From the NCBI RefSeq assembly GCF_025264645.1, contig NZ_CP073696.1, positions 1-64,000 on the forward strand: a stretch of DNA of 64,000 nt, written 5' to 3'. Below are positions 25,902 to 33,521 of the stretch, one piece after another (position 1 is the stretch's first letter; every line of letters starts with the position of its first letter). A program made the position numbers and the translations under genes. The notes under the pieces were generated by a model, which saw nothing but the letters and a program-made list of their open reading frames with translations, was not told where the DNA came from and made no database searches. Source of the DNA: Edaphobacter lichenicola. Its GTDB lineage: Bacteria; Acidobacteriota; Terriglobia; Terriglobales; Acidobacteriaceae.

Positions 25902-27962
25902 CTACCAGATGCGGATGCGGTTGTCTGGGGCGAGGTAGAGCTTGTCGGTTGGTTTGATGTCGAAGCTGGAGTACCAGCCGTCCTCGTTGCGAACGGTGAG
26001 GGCGCGGTACTGGGCGGGCGCGTGCGGGTCGGCTAGAACGCCCTGGCGGAGTGCGGCGTCGCGGGTGACGCTTCCCCAGTTTTGAGCGAAGGCGATGAAG
26101 AACTGCTGGTCGCCGGTGAAGCTGTCGATTTTGGGTGCTCCACCGCCTTTGAGTGAAGCGTGAAAGGCGTCGTAGGCGGCAGCCAGGCCGGCGACATCGG
26201 CGATGTTTTCGCTGAGGGTTTGTTTGCCGTTGACGGAGAGGTCGGGGAACGGCTTGTAGGTGTCGTACTGGGCAACGAGGGCGGCGGTGACGGTGTCGAA
26301 GTGCGCGAGGTCCTCGGGTGTCCACCAGTTGCGAACGCGGCCGGTGGAGTCGAAGGTTGCGCCTTCGGCGTCGAAGGTGTGGCTGATCTCGTGGCCGATG
26401 ATGGAGCCGATGGCGCCGTAGTTGTGAGCGGCGGGGCCGTTGGGATCGAAGAAGGGCGGCTGCAGGATGGCGGCAGGGAAGTTGAGGCCGTTATCGAGCG
26501 GGAGGTTGACGGCGTTGACGGTCTGCGGATACATGCACCACTCTTTACGGTCGGTGGGCTTGCCAATGCGCTGGAGGGAGTAGTGATATTCGAAGATGTC
26601 GCCGGCCCAAAGATTTTCGAAGAGGTTATCGGGGGTGACCTTATAGTCGGCGTAGCTTCGCCAGTGATCGGGGTAGCCGATGCCCACCTGAAGGGTACCC
26701 AATTTTGCGATGGCTTCTTTCTTGGTCGCGGGGTTCATCCAGGTGACGCCTTCGATGCGTACGCGGTAGACGGCGATGAGATTTGCGACCAGAGCCTCTG
26801 CCTGCGCCTTTGCCTCTGGCGGGAAGAAGCGCTTGGCGTAGATCTGTCCTACGGCGTCGCCGAGGATGGAGGAGACGAGGACATCGCCGCGGAAGTCGCG
26901 TGGGCGCTGCTCGGTGGCTCCGGAGAGTGTGGTGCCGAAGAAGGCGAAGCGCTCGTCGGCGAGGGCTTTGGATGCGCCGGCGGCGTAGGCCTCGATGAGG
27001 TGATAGGCGAGGAGGTCTTTCCAGGAGTCGATGGGCTGAGAGGCGACGAGGGCGGATTCGCCGGTGAAGGCGGAGGGTTGCCAGACAATGAAGGTGTCTT
27101 GTTTGTCGAGGCCGGCGGCACGGAAGTACTCGGGCCAGTCGAGACCGGGGGCCTTGGTGGTGAAGTCGGCTCGGTGCCAGGGGTTGTTGGCTTTGTGGAT
27201 GTCTTCGCTGTCGGCGAGGGAGATCTGCTGTTTGGCGATGGCGGTTTCGAGGGCGAGGACGCGGGCGGCGCGGGCTTCGGGTTCAGAGAGACCCGCGAGG
27301 CGAAGCATGGCTGCGATGTGGGTGAGGTACTTGGCGCGAGTCTCCTTCATGTCGGCGGTGTCGCTGAGGTAGTAGTCGCGATTGGGGAGCTGGATACCGC
27401 CCTGAAGGAGGTAGGGGGCGTAGTGGTCGGGGTCGTTGAAGCTGGGCGCGACCCAGAGGCCGAAGAGATTAACGGTGTGGTAGTTGGTGTTGTTGAGGGC
27501 GTCGACGTCGGCGCGTAGGGAGAGGCCGAGTGCGTGGGCAAGTTCGCGCTGGGTGTGGATGGCGGCGATCTCGGCGAGGTGAGGTTTAAGAGATGCGAGG
27601 CCGTGGGATTCGATGGCGGCCTCGTCCATGTAGGAGTGGTAGAGGTCGGCGATCTTGCGTTCGTTGGAGCCAGCGGGGGCATTGGACTTGGCTGCGTCTT
27701 CGATGATGCTGGCGGTTTGCTTGAAGCTGCGATCTGAGAGGACGCTGAAGACGCCGATCCCAGCACGGTCGGCGGGGAGTGTAGTGTGGGCGATATAGCC
27801 GCCGTTGGCGTAGAGGTAGAAGTTATCCCCGGGGCGGACGGCGGGGTCCATGTTGGGGATGGAGATGCCGGTGTCGGGAGTTGAAGGAGCGGTTTGGGCG
27901 AGAGTTGATGCGGTGAAGGCGCAGAGGAGAAGAGGGAGGATGCGAGGGGTGAGGCTGTTCAT
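25902..27962 (-). CDS. Secreted M13 (neprilysin-type) zinc metallopeptidase
   Basis: 686 residues from ATG 27962 (an in-frame ATG at 27992 would add ten residues; the longer open frame upstream is shadow sequence of the M24 gene). The signal peptide is MNSLTPRILPLLLCAFTASTLAQ. MDPAVRPGDNFYLYANGG is the typical M13 N-terminus. The zinc motif HEISH is at 524-528, the third ligand is Glu585 in ENIADVAG, and NAFY-type substrate residues lie upstream as VNAVNLPLDNGLNFPAAIL. The protein ends in RIRIW, close to the usual short C-terminal CxxW motif but without the cysteine. It degrades oligopeptides outside the cytoplasm. A terminator follows. Confidence 0.94.
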   Translation of the reverse strand: MNSLTPRILPLLLCAFTASTLAQTAPSTPDTGISIPNMDPAVRPGDNFYLYANGGYIAHTTLPADRAGIGVFSVLSDRSFKQTASIIEDAAKSNAPAGSNERKIADLYHSYMDEAAIESHGLASLKPHLAEIAAIHTQRELAHALGLSLRADVDALNNTNYHTVNLFGLWVAPSFNDPDHYAPYLLQGGIQLPNRDYYLSDTADMKETRAKYLTHIAAMLRLAGLSEPEARAARVLALETAIAKQQISLADSEDIHKANNPWHRADFTTKAPGLDWPEYFRAAGLDKQDTFIVWQPSAFTGESALVASQPIDSWKDLLAYHLIEAYAAGASKALADERFAFFGTTLSGATEQRPRDFRGDVLVSSILGDAVGQIYAKRFFPPEAKAQAEALVANLIAVYRVRIEGVTWMNPATKKEAIAKLGTLQVGIGYPDHWRSYADYKVTPDNLFENLWAGDIFEYHYSLQRIGKPTDRKEWCMYPQTVNAVNLPLDNGLNFPAAILQPPFFDPNGPAAHNYGAIGSIIGHEISHTFDAEGATFDSTGRVRNWWTPEDLAHFDTVTAALVAQYDTYKPFPDLSVNGKQTLSENIADVAGLAAAYDAFHASLKGGGAPKIDSFTGDQQFFIAFAQNWGSVTRDAALRQGVLADPHAPAQYRALTVRNEDGWYSSFDIKPTDKLYLAPDNRIRIW

Positions 27963-28027
27963 TTTCTTACGGGGCTCCAGATGGATAGCCATGGAGAACT
28001 GCTGACTATCGACTGAATTATTATCGC

Positions 28028-29332
28028 TCAGGCGTTGGCGAAGGGGTGTTCGAGGGACGGGCTTTGCGGGGTAAACATCTTCCCGCCGGTTTCGATGACG
28101 TGCCAGTCGTCTTCGAGACGGACGCCGAACTCGCCCGGGAGATAGATGCCGGGTTCGTCGGAGAAGCACATGCCGGGTGCGAGGGGCGTGGTGTTGCCGC
28201 GAACGAGATAGGGCCACTCGTGGCCGTCCATGCCGATGCCGTGACCGACGCGGTGGGTGAAGTGTTTGTAGTCGGGGCCGTAGCCTGCGGCGGTGACGAC
28301 AGAGCGCGCGGCAGCGTCGATGGCCTGACATTGGACGCCGGGGCGGGCTGCTGCGAGAGCTTCGGTCTGGGCTTTTAGGACGATATCGAATACCTTGCGT
28401 TGCTTGTCTAGTTTGGGAATGGTGGCGTCGCCTAGAACGAAGGTGCGGGAGATGTCGGATTGATAGCCTTCGAGGATGCAGCCGTCGTCAATGAGGATGA
28501 TCTCGCCTTCGCGAATGACTTGCGGTTGGAGGGAGCCGTGGGGGAGTGCGGAGTATTCGCCGACCTGACAGCTTGCATCGCCGGTGACGCCGCATTGCGT
28601 TTAGGCTGCGTCGACGAGTTGCGAGAAATGGCGGTTGGTCATGCCGGGTTGCGCGGATTCGTAACAGGCTTTGTAGACTGAGAGGGTGATGTTGTTGGCG
28701 AGTTGCATGAGAGCGAGTTCGGCGGGGGACTTGATGCCGCGGCAGCCGAAGGTGATGGGTGTTGCGCTGGTGGTGGTGAGGGCTGGGCTGGCGTGAGCGA
28801 TGCCGTCGGCGAAGACAAACTGGGTGCGCTCTTCGATGCCGATCTTGCCTGTGGTGAGGCCGGAGTCTTTGAGGGCTTTGGCGAGGAGTTGATAGGGGTC
28901 TTCGTCTTCGTTCCAGGTGTAGACGCGAGTGGTGGAGGCCGAGGGGAGGGTTGCGGGTTTGGTTTCCATGCGCTCGCGTACACGGCCTTCTTCGAAGACG
29001 GGGCAGACGACGAAAGGGGCGCCGGTGGCGGGGAGGGTCCAAGCGAAGAAGCGCTCGGACTGGCCCCAGCGGAGGCCGGTGAAGTAGGTGAGGGATGTGC
29101 CGGTGGTGATGACGATGGCGTCGATTTTGTTCTGGTGCATGAGGGCGCGGGCGCGATCGAGGCGCTGCTCGCGTTCGGCGAGGGAGATGGGGATGGCTTC
29201 GGCGCGGCGATTGGTGAGGGCTGCGATGGCTGGCGGGAGCTTTGCGTTTTGTGCGGATTGGGCGGTGAGCGTGAGGGTGGGCGCGGCTGCTGCGGCGGCA
29301 GAGGTGAGGAGGAAGCGTCGGCGGGTCGGCAT
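28028..29332 (-). pseudogene. M24-family aminopeptidase (Xaa-Pro dipeptidase-like), split by an in-frame TAA
   Basis: One reading frame runs from ATG 29332 to 28028 but has a single TAA at 28601-28603. The first part (243 aa) has a twin-arginine-like leader MPTRRRFLLTSAAAAAA and the creatinase N-domain (DAIVITTGTSLTYFTGLRWG). Past the stop the same frame continues without shift through the pita-bread catalytic domain, with all five metal ligands: Asp in ILIDDGC, Asp in SDISRTF, His in VGHGIGMDG, Glu in SDEPGIY and Glu in GVRLEDDW. The codon fits a Tyr-to-stop change (TAC or TAT to TAA) after LVDAA. It is either a recent nonsense mutation, an assembly error, or read-through. Expected role is removal of N-terminal residues next to proline. 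Confidence 0.88.
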
Positions 29333-29421
29333 GAGTGGGAATAGTGTACGGGGGAAATCGTTTTGCTGGTGAGAGCGATCTGATGAGTGTGGACTAAGAT
29401 TGATGTGAGGATATTCGAACG

Positions 29422-30450
29422 ATGGCGATGATTACGACGGTGCAGCAGCATATTTTGCAGCAGCAGCAGGAGATGTTGAAGTCGACCGGGCGTGAGGCTA
29501 CCGGGACCTTTAGCTGGCTGCTGAGTGGGATTACGTTGGCCGCGAAGATGGTGGAGGCGAAGATTCGCTCTGCGGGGTTGAGCGATGTGCTGGGGGCGTT
29601 TGGCGCGGAGAATGTGCAGGGGGAGCAGCAGCAGAAGTTGGATGTGTATGCGAATCAGGCCCTGCTGCATTGCCTGGGGTTGCGCGATAGCGTTGCTGCG
29701 CTGGTGAGCGAAGAGGACGAGCAGCCAGTGACGTTCAACCGGGATGCGGAGACGGGGAAGTACATCATTGTCTTCGATCCGCTGGATGGGTCGAGCAATA
29801 TCGATGTGAATGTGAATGTAGGGACTATCTTCAGCGTGTTGCGGAGGATGCCGGCAGAGTTGGGTACGCTGGACGAGTCAATTCTTCAGCCCGGTTTCAG
29901 GCAGGTGGCGGCGGGGTATGTGGTGTATGGGCCGTCGACGGTGCTGGTGTATACGACAGGCAATGGGGTGCATGGATTCACCCTTGATCCAACGATCGGC
30001 GCGTTTGTGCTGAGCAATGAAGCGATGATGATGCCGGAGCAGGGGAGCTACTATTCGGTGAACGAGGCGAACGCGGCGGGATGGCCGGAGGAGTATCGCG
30101 CGTATTTGGATATGCTGCGGACAGGTGGATTGCAGAAGGAGTACAGCTCGCGGTATATCGGGAGCCTGGTGGCGGACTTTCATCGGACGCTGTTGAAGGG
30201 TGGGGTGTTTTTGTATCCACCGACGCTGAAGCAGCCGAAGGGGAAGTTGCGGCTGTTGTATGAAGCGAATCCGCTGGCGTTCATTGCGGAGCAGGCCGGT
30301 GGGATGGCGACGAGTGGTGCGGGGAGGATTCTGGATATCAAGCCGGAAGGGATTCATCAACGGACGCCGTTTTGTGTGGGGAGCAAGCGGGAGATGGAGG
30401 CGCTGGTGGCGGCGGTGAATCCTGCGGCAACTTCCGTGGTGGCGAAGTGA
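29422..30450 (+). CDS. fbp: Fructose-1,6-bisphosphatase, class I
   Basis: 342 residues. FBPase I motifs are the metal site SEEDE near residue 96, FDPLDGSSNIDVN near 119, the substrate region SSRYIGSLVADFHRTLLKGG, and the C-terminal LYEANPLAFIAEQAGG. It hydrolyses fructose-1,6-bisphosphate to fructose-6-phosphate in gluconeogenesis. The N-terminus is glutamine-rich (QQHILQQQQ). The stop codon overlaps a possible small downstream gene (GTGA). Confidence 0.97.
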   Translation: MAMITTVQQHILQQQQEMLKSTGREATGTFSWLLSGITLAAKMVEAKIRSAGLSDVLGAFGAENVQGEQQQKLDVYANQALLHCLGLRDSVAALVSEEDEQPVTFNRDAETGKYIIVFDPLDGSSNIDVNVNVGTIFSVLRRMPAELGTLDESILQPGFRQVAAGYVVYGPSTVLVYTTGNGVHGFTLDPTIGAFVLSNEAMMMPEQGSYYSVNEANAAGWPEEYRAYLDMLRTGGLQKEYSSRYIGSLVADFHRTLLKGGVFLYPPTLKQPKGKLRLLYEANPLAFIAEQAGGMATSGAGRILDIKPEGIHQRTPFCVGSKREMEALVAAVNPAATSVVAK

Positions 30451-30710
30451 GTGAGTTTTCTGGTGTGGTAATTGATATTCGCGAGGAGTCGCGCGTGGCG
30501 GGGCGACAGCGTTGGCAGATGGCGTTGGATCGGACGGAGTTTGTGGCTGGGGATATAGGAGTGCTGGAGGCCGTTGCTCGGAGTGGGGCGCGGTTGGTGG
30601 TGCCGGTGCTAGGCGTGGTGATGGACGCGGGTGAGGTTTGGCATTTGGTGGAGAAGCCGCTGGCTGCAGGGACCGCAGTGACGGGGCGGGTGGGTGTGGC
30701 GGTGGAGTGA
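30447..30710 (+). CDS. Small hypothetical protein overlapping the fbp stop
   Basis: 87 residues starting at GTG 30447, which overlaps the fbp TGA (GTGA), a usual sign of translational coupling. The sequence has a balanced composition (VVIDIREESRVAGRQRWQM, then VVPVLGVVMDAGEVWHLVEK) and no membrane segment or known motif. I do not recognise the family. The alternative is chance extension of an open frame. Confidence 0.5.
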   Translation: MSEFSGVVIDIREESRVAGRQRWQMALDRTEFVAGDIGVLEAVARSGARLVVPVLGVVMDAGEVWHLVEKPLAAGTAVTGRVGVAVE

Positions 30711-30923
30711 TGTTGTTATGATGCTTGCATCTTGAGCATTCCAGAGCACGTCGGTGTCATCATCGTGGGTGTTATTGCAGGGGGTAGCGGCGTTTATTTT
30801 CGACGCCGCGGTACTCGAGCTTACTTTTTATTGGCTTATGGAAATGGATGTTATGGTTCACTTTCAAAACTACTCATTAGAGATCGAGTGACTCTGCTGC
30901 TTACAGTTGTAAAGTAGCTTTGG

Positions 30924-30953
30924 TTGAGTCGGGAGGGTGGTTGCTGGTACACT
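30924..30953 (+). promoter_or_regulatory. Possible sigma-70 promoter of tRNA-Ala
   Basis: TTGAGT and TACACT are separated by 18 bp, with the -10 box about 60 bp before the tRNA. The preceding 200 bp (30711-30923) hold only a doubtful 61-codon frame from a TTG. Confidence 0.4.
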
Positions 30954-31015
30954 CGAAGATGTTGTTTCGGCTGCGTTGTGCCTGCGAAAGCGGTGTGCGA
31001 TGCGGGTTTGGTGGG

Positions 31016-31091
31016 GGGGCTGTAGCTCAGTTGGGAGAGCGCCTCGTTCGCAACGAGGAGGTCAGCGGTTCGATCCCGCTCAGCTCCACCA
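31016..31091 (+). tRNA. tRNA-Ala (anticodon CGC)
   Basis: 76 nt with encoded CCA. The acceptor GGGGCTG pairs with CAGCTCC and includes the G3-U70 wobble that identifies alanine tRNAs. The D-arm is GCTCAGTTGGGAGAGC, the anticodon stem-loop is CCTCG-TTCGCAA-CGAGG (CGC), and the T-arm is AGCGG-TTCGATC-CCGCT. Its 3' half is duplicated at 45451-45500, making it the integration site of the island. Confidence 0.97.
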
Positions 31092-31096
31092 TAGAA
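31047..31096. repeat. Attachment site attL (3' part of tRNA-Ala)
   Basis: Fifty bp that match 45451-45500 with one mismatch; 45 bp from 31052 are identical. It covers the anticodon loop to the CCA end plus TAGAA. Confidence 0.93.
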
Positions 31097-31188
31097 AACA
31101 ATCGCATATGGAACAGGTATCGAACTGAACGGCGCGCTCGTGTCATTGTTTGTGGTAACCCGTCAATGTGCGGCCCAAATCGGTATCT

Positions 31189-31530
31189 TTATCCCTTCTC
31201 ATAGTCAGCGCGTCCAGCGTTTCGCTTCGCGTCCATGCAAACGTGGGAGTAGTGAGCGAGCATCTTGCGCGAGACGTGACCCGCAATCGACATGATCGTG
31301 CTGCCGATCGCCTTAGATTTGGTTCGCTTCGTGATGTCTTTGTGGCGAAGGTCATGGAAGCGGAAGCCGTCAAACGGACTCGTGAGCCTCGCAATACTGG
31401 CCTCGCAGCTTGCACATACTTCGCCAGGATCTTGGAGCAGCCCGCATCCGATATATTGGACCGCGCGTGTGAGCGGTCGCTCGCTGTTCGCCAGCTCGTC
31501 ATGTCGCGCGTCGCGTATAAATGCCGTCTT
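31189..31530 (-). pseudogene. Tyrosine recombinase (integrase) C-terminal remnant
   Basis: Read on the minus strand from about 31371 to 31189 the frame gives GFRFHDLRHK, then MSIAGHVSRKMLAHYSHV. These are the HxxR box, the H/G box and the catalytic tyrosine region of phage-type integrases. The expected end MDAKRxALDAL is split: MDAKR is in this frame and TLDAL is in the next, so there is a frameshift. Upstream of 31371 similarity fades and no full N-terminal domain is present. Also, the segment between HDLRH and STIMSIAGH is unusual (KDITKRTKSKAI). Position next to attL and direction toward the tRNA fit the island's integrase. Confidence 0.85.
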
Positions 31531-31668
31531 GCAAGCAGCGAAGGGGAAGATACTGGAAATCTACCTCCCAGGCTCGCGTCTTCTGGGGCTTCGGCTAGCT
31601 TCATCGATTTGACTGGCTGAAAGAACTTGTATTGACAGCCATATTCTCAGAGTGGTATTCCGACATGG

Positions 31669-33000
31669 ATGCTGGCTGAAGACAAAGTTGTTTCCGGGGA
31701 CCTCATACAGGATCAAATCCAGCGTATCTTACGCAGTGACGAATTTCGCACCTCGGAATCCCTTCGCCGTCTTCTCATCTATCTGGCCGAGAAATCAGCG
31801 AGCGGCGAAGCCGATCAATTAAAGGAATACGTTATCGCGATCGACGGCTTGGGGAAGCCTTCGTCGTACGATCCCCAGCATAGCTCGGCGGTTCGTATTC
31901 AAATTGGAAGACTCCGGCAAAAACTTTCTGAATACTACCGCGATCAAGGCAAGGACGACCTAGTTGTAGTGGAACTGCCAAAAGGTCGCTTTCGGCTGAC
32001 CTATCAACAGCGTCGGCCGATAGAGGAAGATTCCTTGATTCCGCACGCAGCAAGTTTGAACGGGGAAGATCTTGCATCGATTCATCCACAGCCGATCACC
32101 CCCGAGAAAGTATCTAAACGGCAGTTCTTAGGTCTATTCATTGCCATTGCACTACTTCTAGCGATTGCTATACCCTTTCGCTCGGTCTGGATGCATTCAA
32201 GAGAATTGGCGTCTCAACCTGGATGGACCGCGGAGCTTGAGACTCTCTGGGCACCGTTCATAAGCTCACGACGGCCCCTTCTCGTTTCAATCGAAGATCC
32301 ACTATTCGTTGAACTCCGTTCAAGCCCGGGAACCTACTATCGTGACCGCTCTCTGAACCAGTGGGGAGAAGTGGAGAAGTCCAAGCCGATCCAGATTCTT
32401 GGCAAAGCACTCAATAATCCCGATATTCAGCCGAGTCGATACTATACCGCGTTTGGCGAGGTGGAGGCTTCCTTTCTCCTCGGACGGCTGCTGGGTCCCC
32501 ACGTCCAGCTTTTCTCGCTGTCCAAATCAAGTCAACTCACCTGGCAGCAGCTCGCAGACAATGACGTACTCTTCGTCGGTGTTCAAAACCTGTTCTTTGA
32601 TCAGGTGCAAGGACTGCCGATCGAGCCGCAGCTGATTCCGGAGCTCGAAGGCATTCGAAACCCTCGTCCGGCGGCGGGTGAGCCTGCATTTTTTGCTGAC
32701 CAATACGTTACTGCACCAACGGAGCAAGGGGTCGTATACGCCCTCGTCACCCATCTACCAGGACCCGGCGGAAGTAATCAAGTTGAGAGCTTTACCAGCA
32801 ATCGCTCGGCAGGATATGTTGGTGCGGTCCAATGGTTCACCAGCCCGGAGTCTGCCAAGGTGCTCGTCCAGAAGCTCACGGCCTCCGGAAATGGCCACAT
32901 GCCGAGCTATTATCAGGTGCTCCTCAAAGTGAGATTCAAGGACGATGTGCCAACTGAGACTACCTATGTCTTGAGTCGCGAACTAGCTAAACGGCCTTGA
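31669..33000 (+). CDS. Membrane-anchored winged-helix (ToxR-like) regulator
   Basis: 443 residues. The first ~115 residues match the winged-helix domain family common in Acidobacteria: ILRSDEFRTSESLRRLLIYL, QLKEYVIAIDGLGKPSSYDP, SSAVRIQIGRLRQKLSEYY, and a wing LPKGRFRLTY. A single transmembrane helix follows at ~148-168 (FLGLFIAIALLLAIAIPF). The rest, about 270 residues, would lie outside the cytoplasm and has no motif I recognise. The layout suggests direct membrane-to-DNA signalling, as in ToxR. It is the first gene of the island cargo, ahead of the TonB-dependent receptor, so it probably senses the imported compound and controls the operon. The ATG at 31669 has no strong ribosome binding site. 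Confidence 0.75.
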   Translation: MLAEDKVVSGDLIQDQIQRILRSDEFRTSESLRRLLIYLAEKSASGEADQLKEYVIAIDGLGKPSSYDPQHSSAVRIQIGRLRQKLSEYYRDQGKDDLVVVELPKGRFRLTYQQRRPIEEDSLIPHAASLNGEDLASIHPQPITPEKVSKRQFLGLFIAIALLLAIAIPFRSVWMHSRELASQPGWTAELETLWAPFISSRRPLLVSIEDPLFVELRSSPGTYYRDRSLNQWGEVEKSKPIQILGKALNNPDIQPSRYYTAFGEVEASFLLGRLLGPHVQLFSLSKSSQLTWQQLADNDVLFVGVQNLFFDQVQGLPIEPQLIPELEGIRNPRPAAGEPAFFADQYVTAPTEQGVVYALVTHLPGPGGSNQVESFTSNRSAGYVGAVQWFTSPESAKVLVQKLTASGNGHMPSYYQVLLKVRFKDDVPTETTYVLSRELAKRP

Positions 33001-33521
33001 GTAGCGAAGGTGCGATAGGACCTGATTCGTGATCCAATCACTCAAAATCGACGTAAGCAATGGGTTAGGTTGGATCGGTGTCGGCAAATGACCGCTGGCC
33101 TTGTAGCTGATGCATGAGAAGTAACGACTTCTCTTAGCTTAATCATTCATTAGACCTTCGCCTGCATGCGACGCTAAGCGCCCATGGGGGCAGTTCTTAC
33201 CTACAGATAGGGGCGCCCTTCTCGCCATGGCCGATTCGGGTGGGCGTGGAAAGAGGGTTTTGGGATTGCAACAACAGGGTAATCCACCAAAACTCGGGGA
33301 TATTCCACTTCTTCTCGCTATAGAACATGTTACATACAAGTTTCCTACATGTTTATCCTTTCCAATCCACGACATAGCTGCTATTTCTTCTCGCCAGTTT
33401 GAGAGCTTGATTTTCTGCGAAATAACGAGAGCTCACGCCACACGAATATGGCCCTTTGAAGTTCCGTAAGGATCAGATCGGACACTACGTGAGGAAAATC
33501 AACTTTCGACTTGGAGGAAGG
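33001..33521. other. Gene-free leader region before the TonB-dependent receptor
   Basis: About 520 bp with no credible gene; small frames on both strands (33139-33375 minus, 33227-33469 plus) have no recognisable features. The length suggests a regulated promoter or 5' leader for the receptor gene, but no operator was identified. Confidence 0.5.

Noticed and set aside
26160..27518. 452-codon plus-strand frame opposite the M13 peptidase gene
   Set aside because: Gly/Val/Glu-rich low-complexity product, exactly antisense to a well-supported gene.
30732..30917. 61-codon plus-strand frame before tRNA-Ala
   Set aside because: TTG start without ribosome binding site; composition not protein-like apart from one short hydrophobic run.
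31168..31620. 150-codon plus-strand frame next to the tRNA
   Set aside because: It is antisense to the integrase remnant, which has the recognisable motifs.
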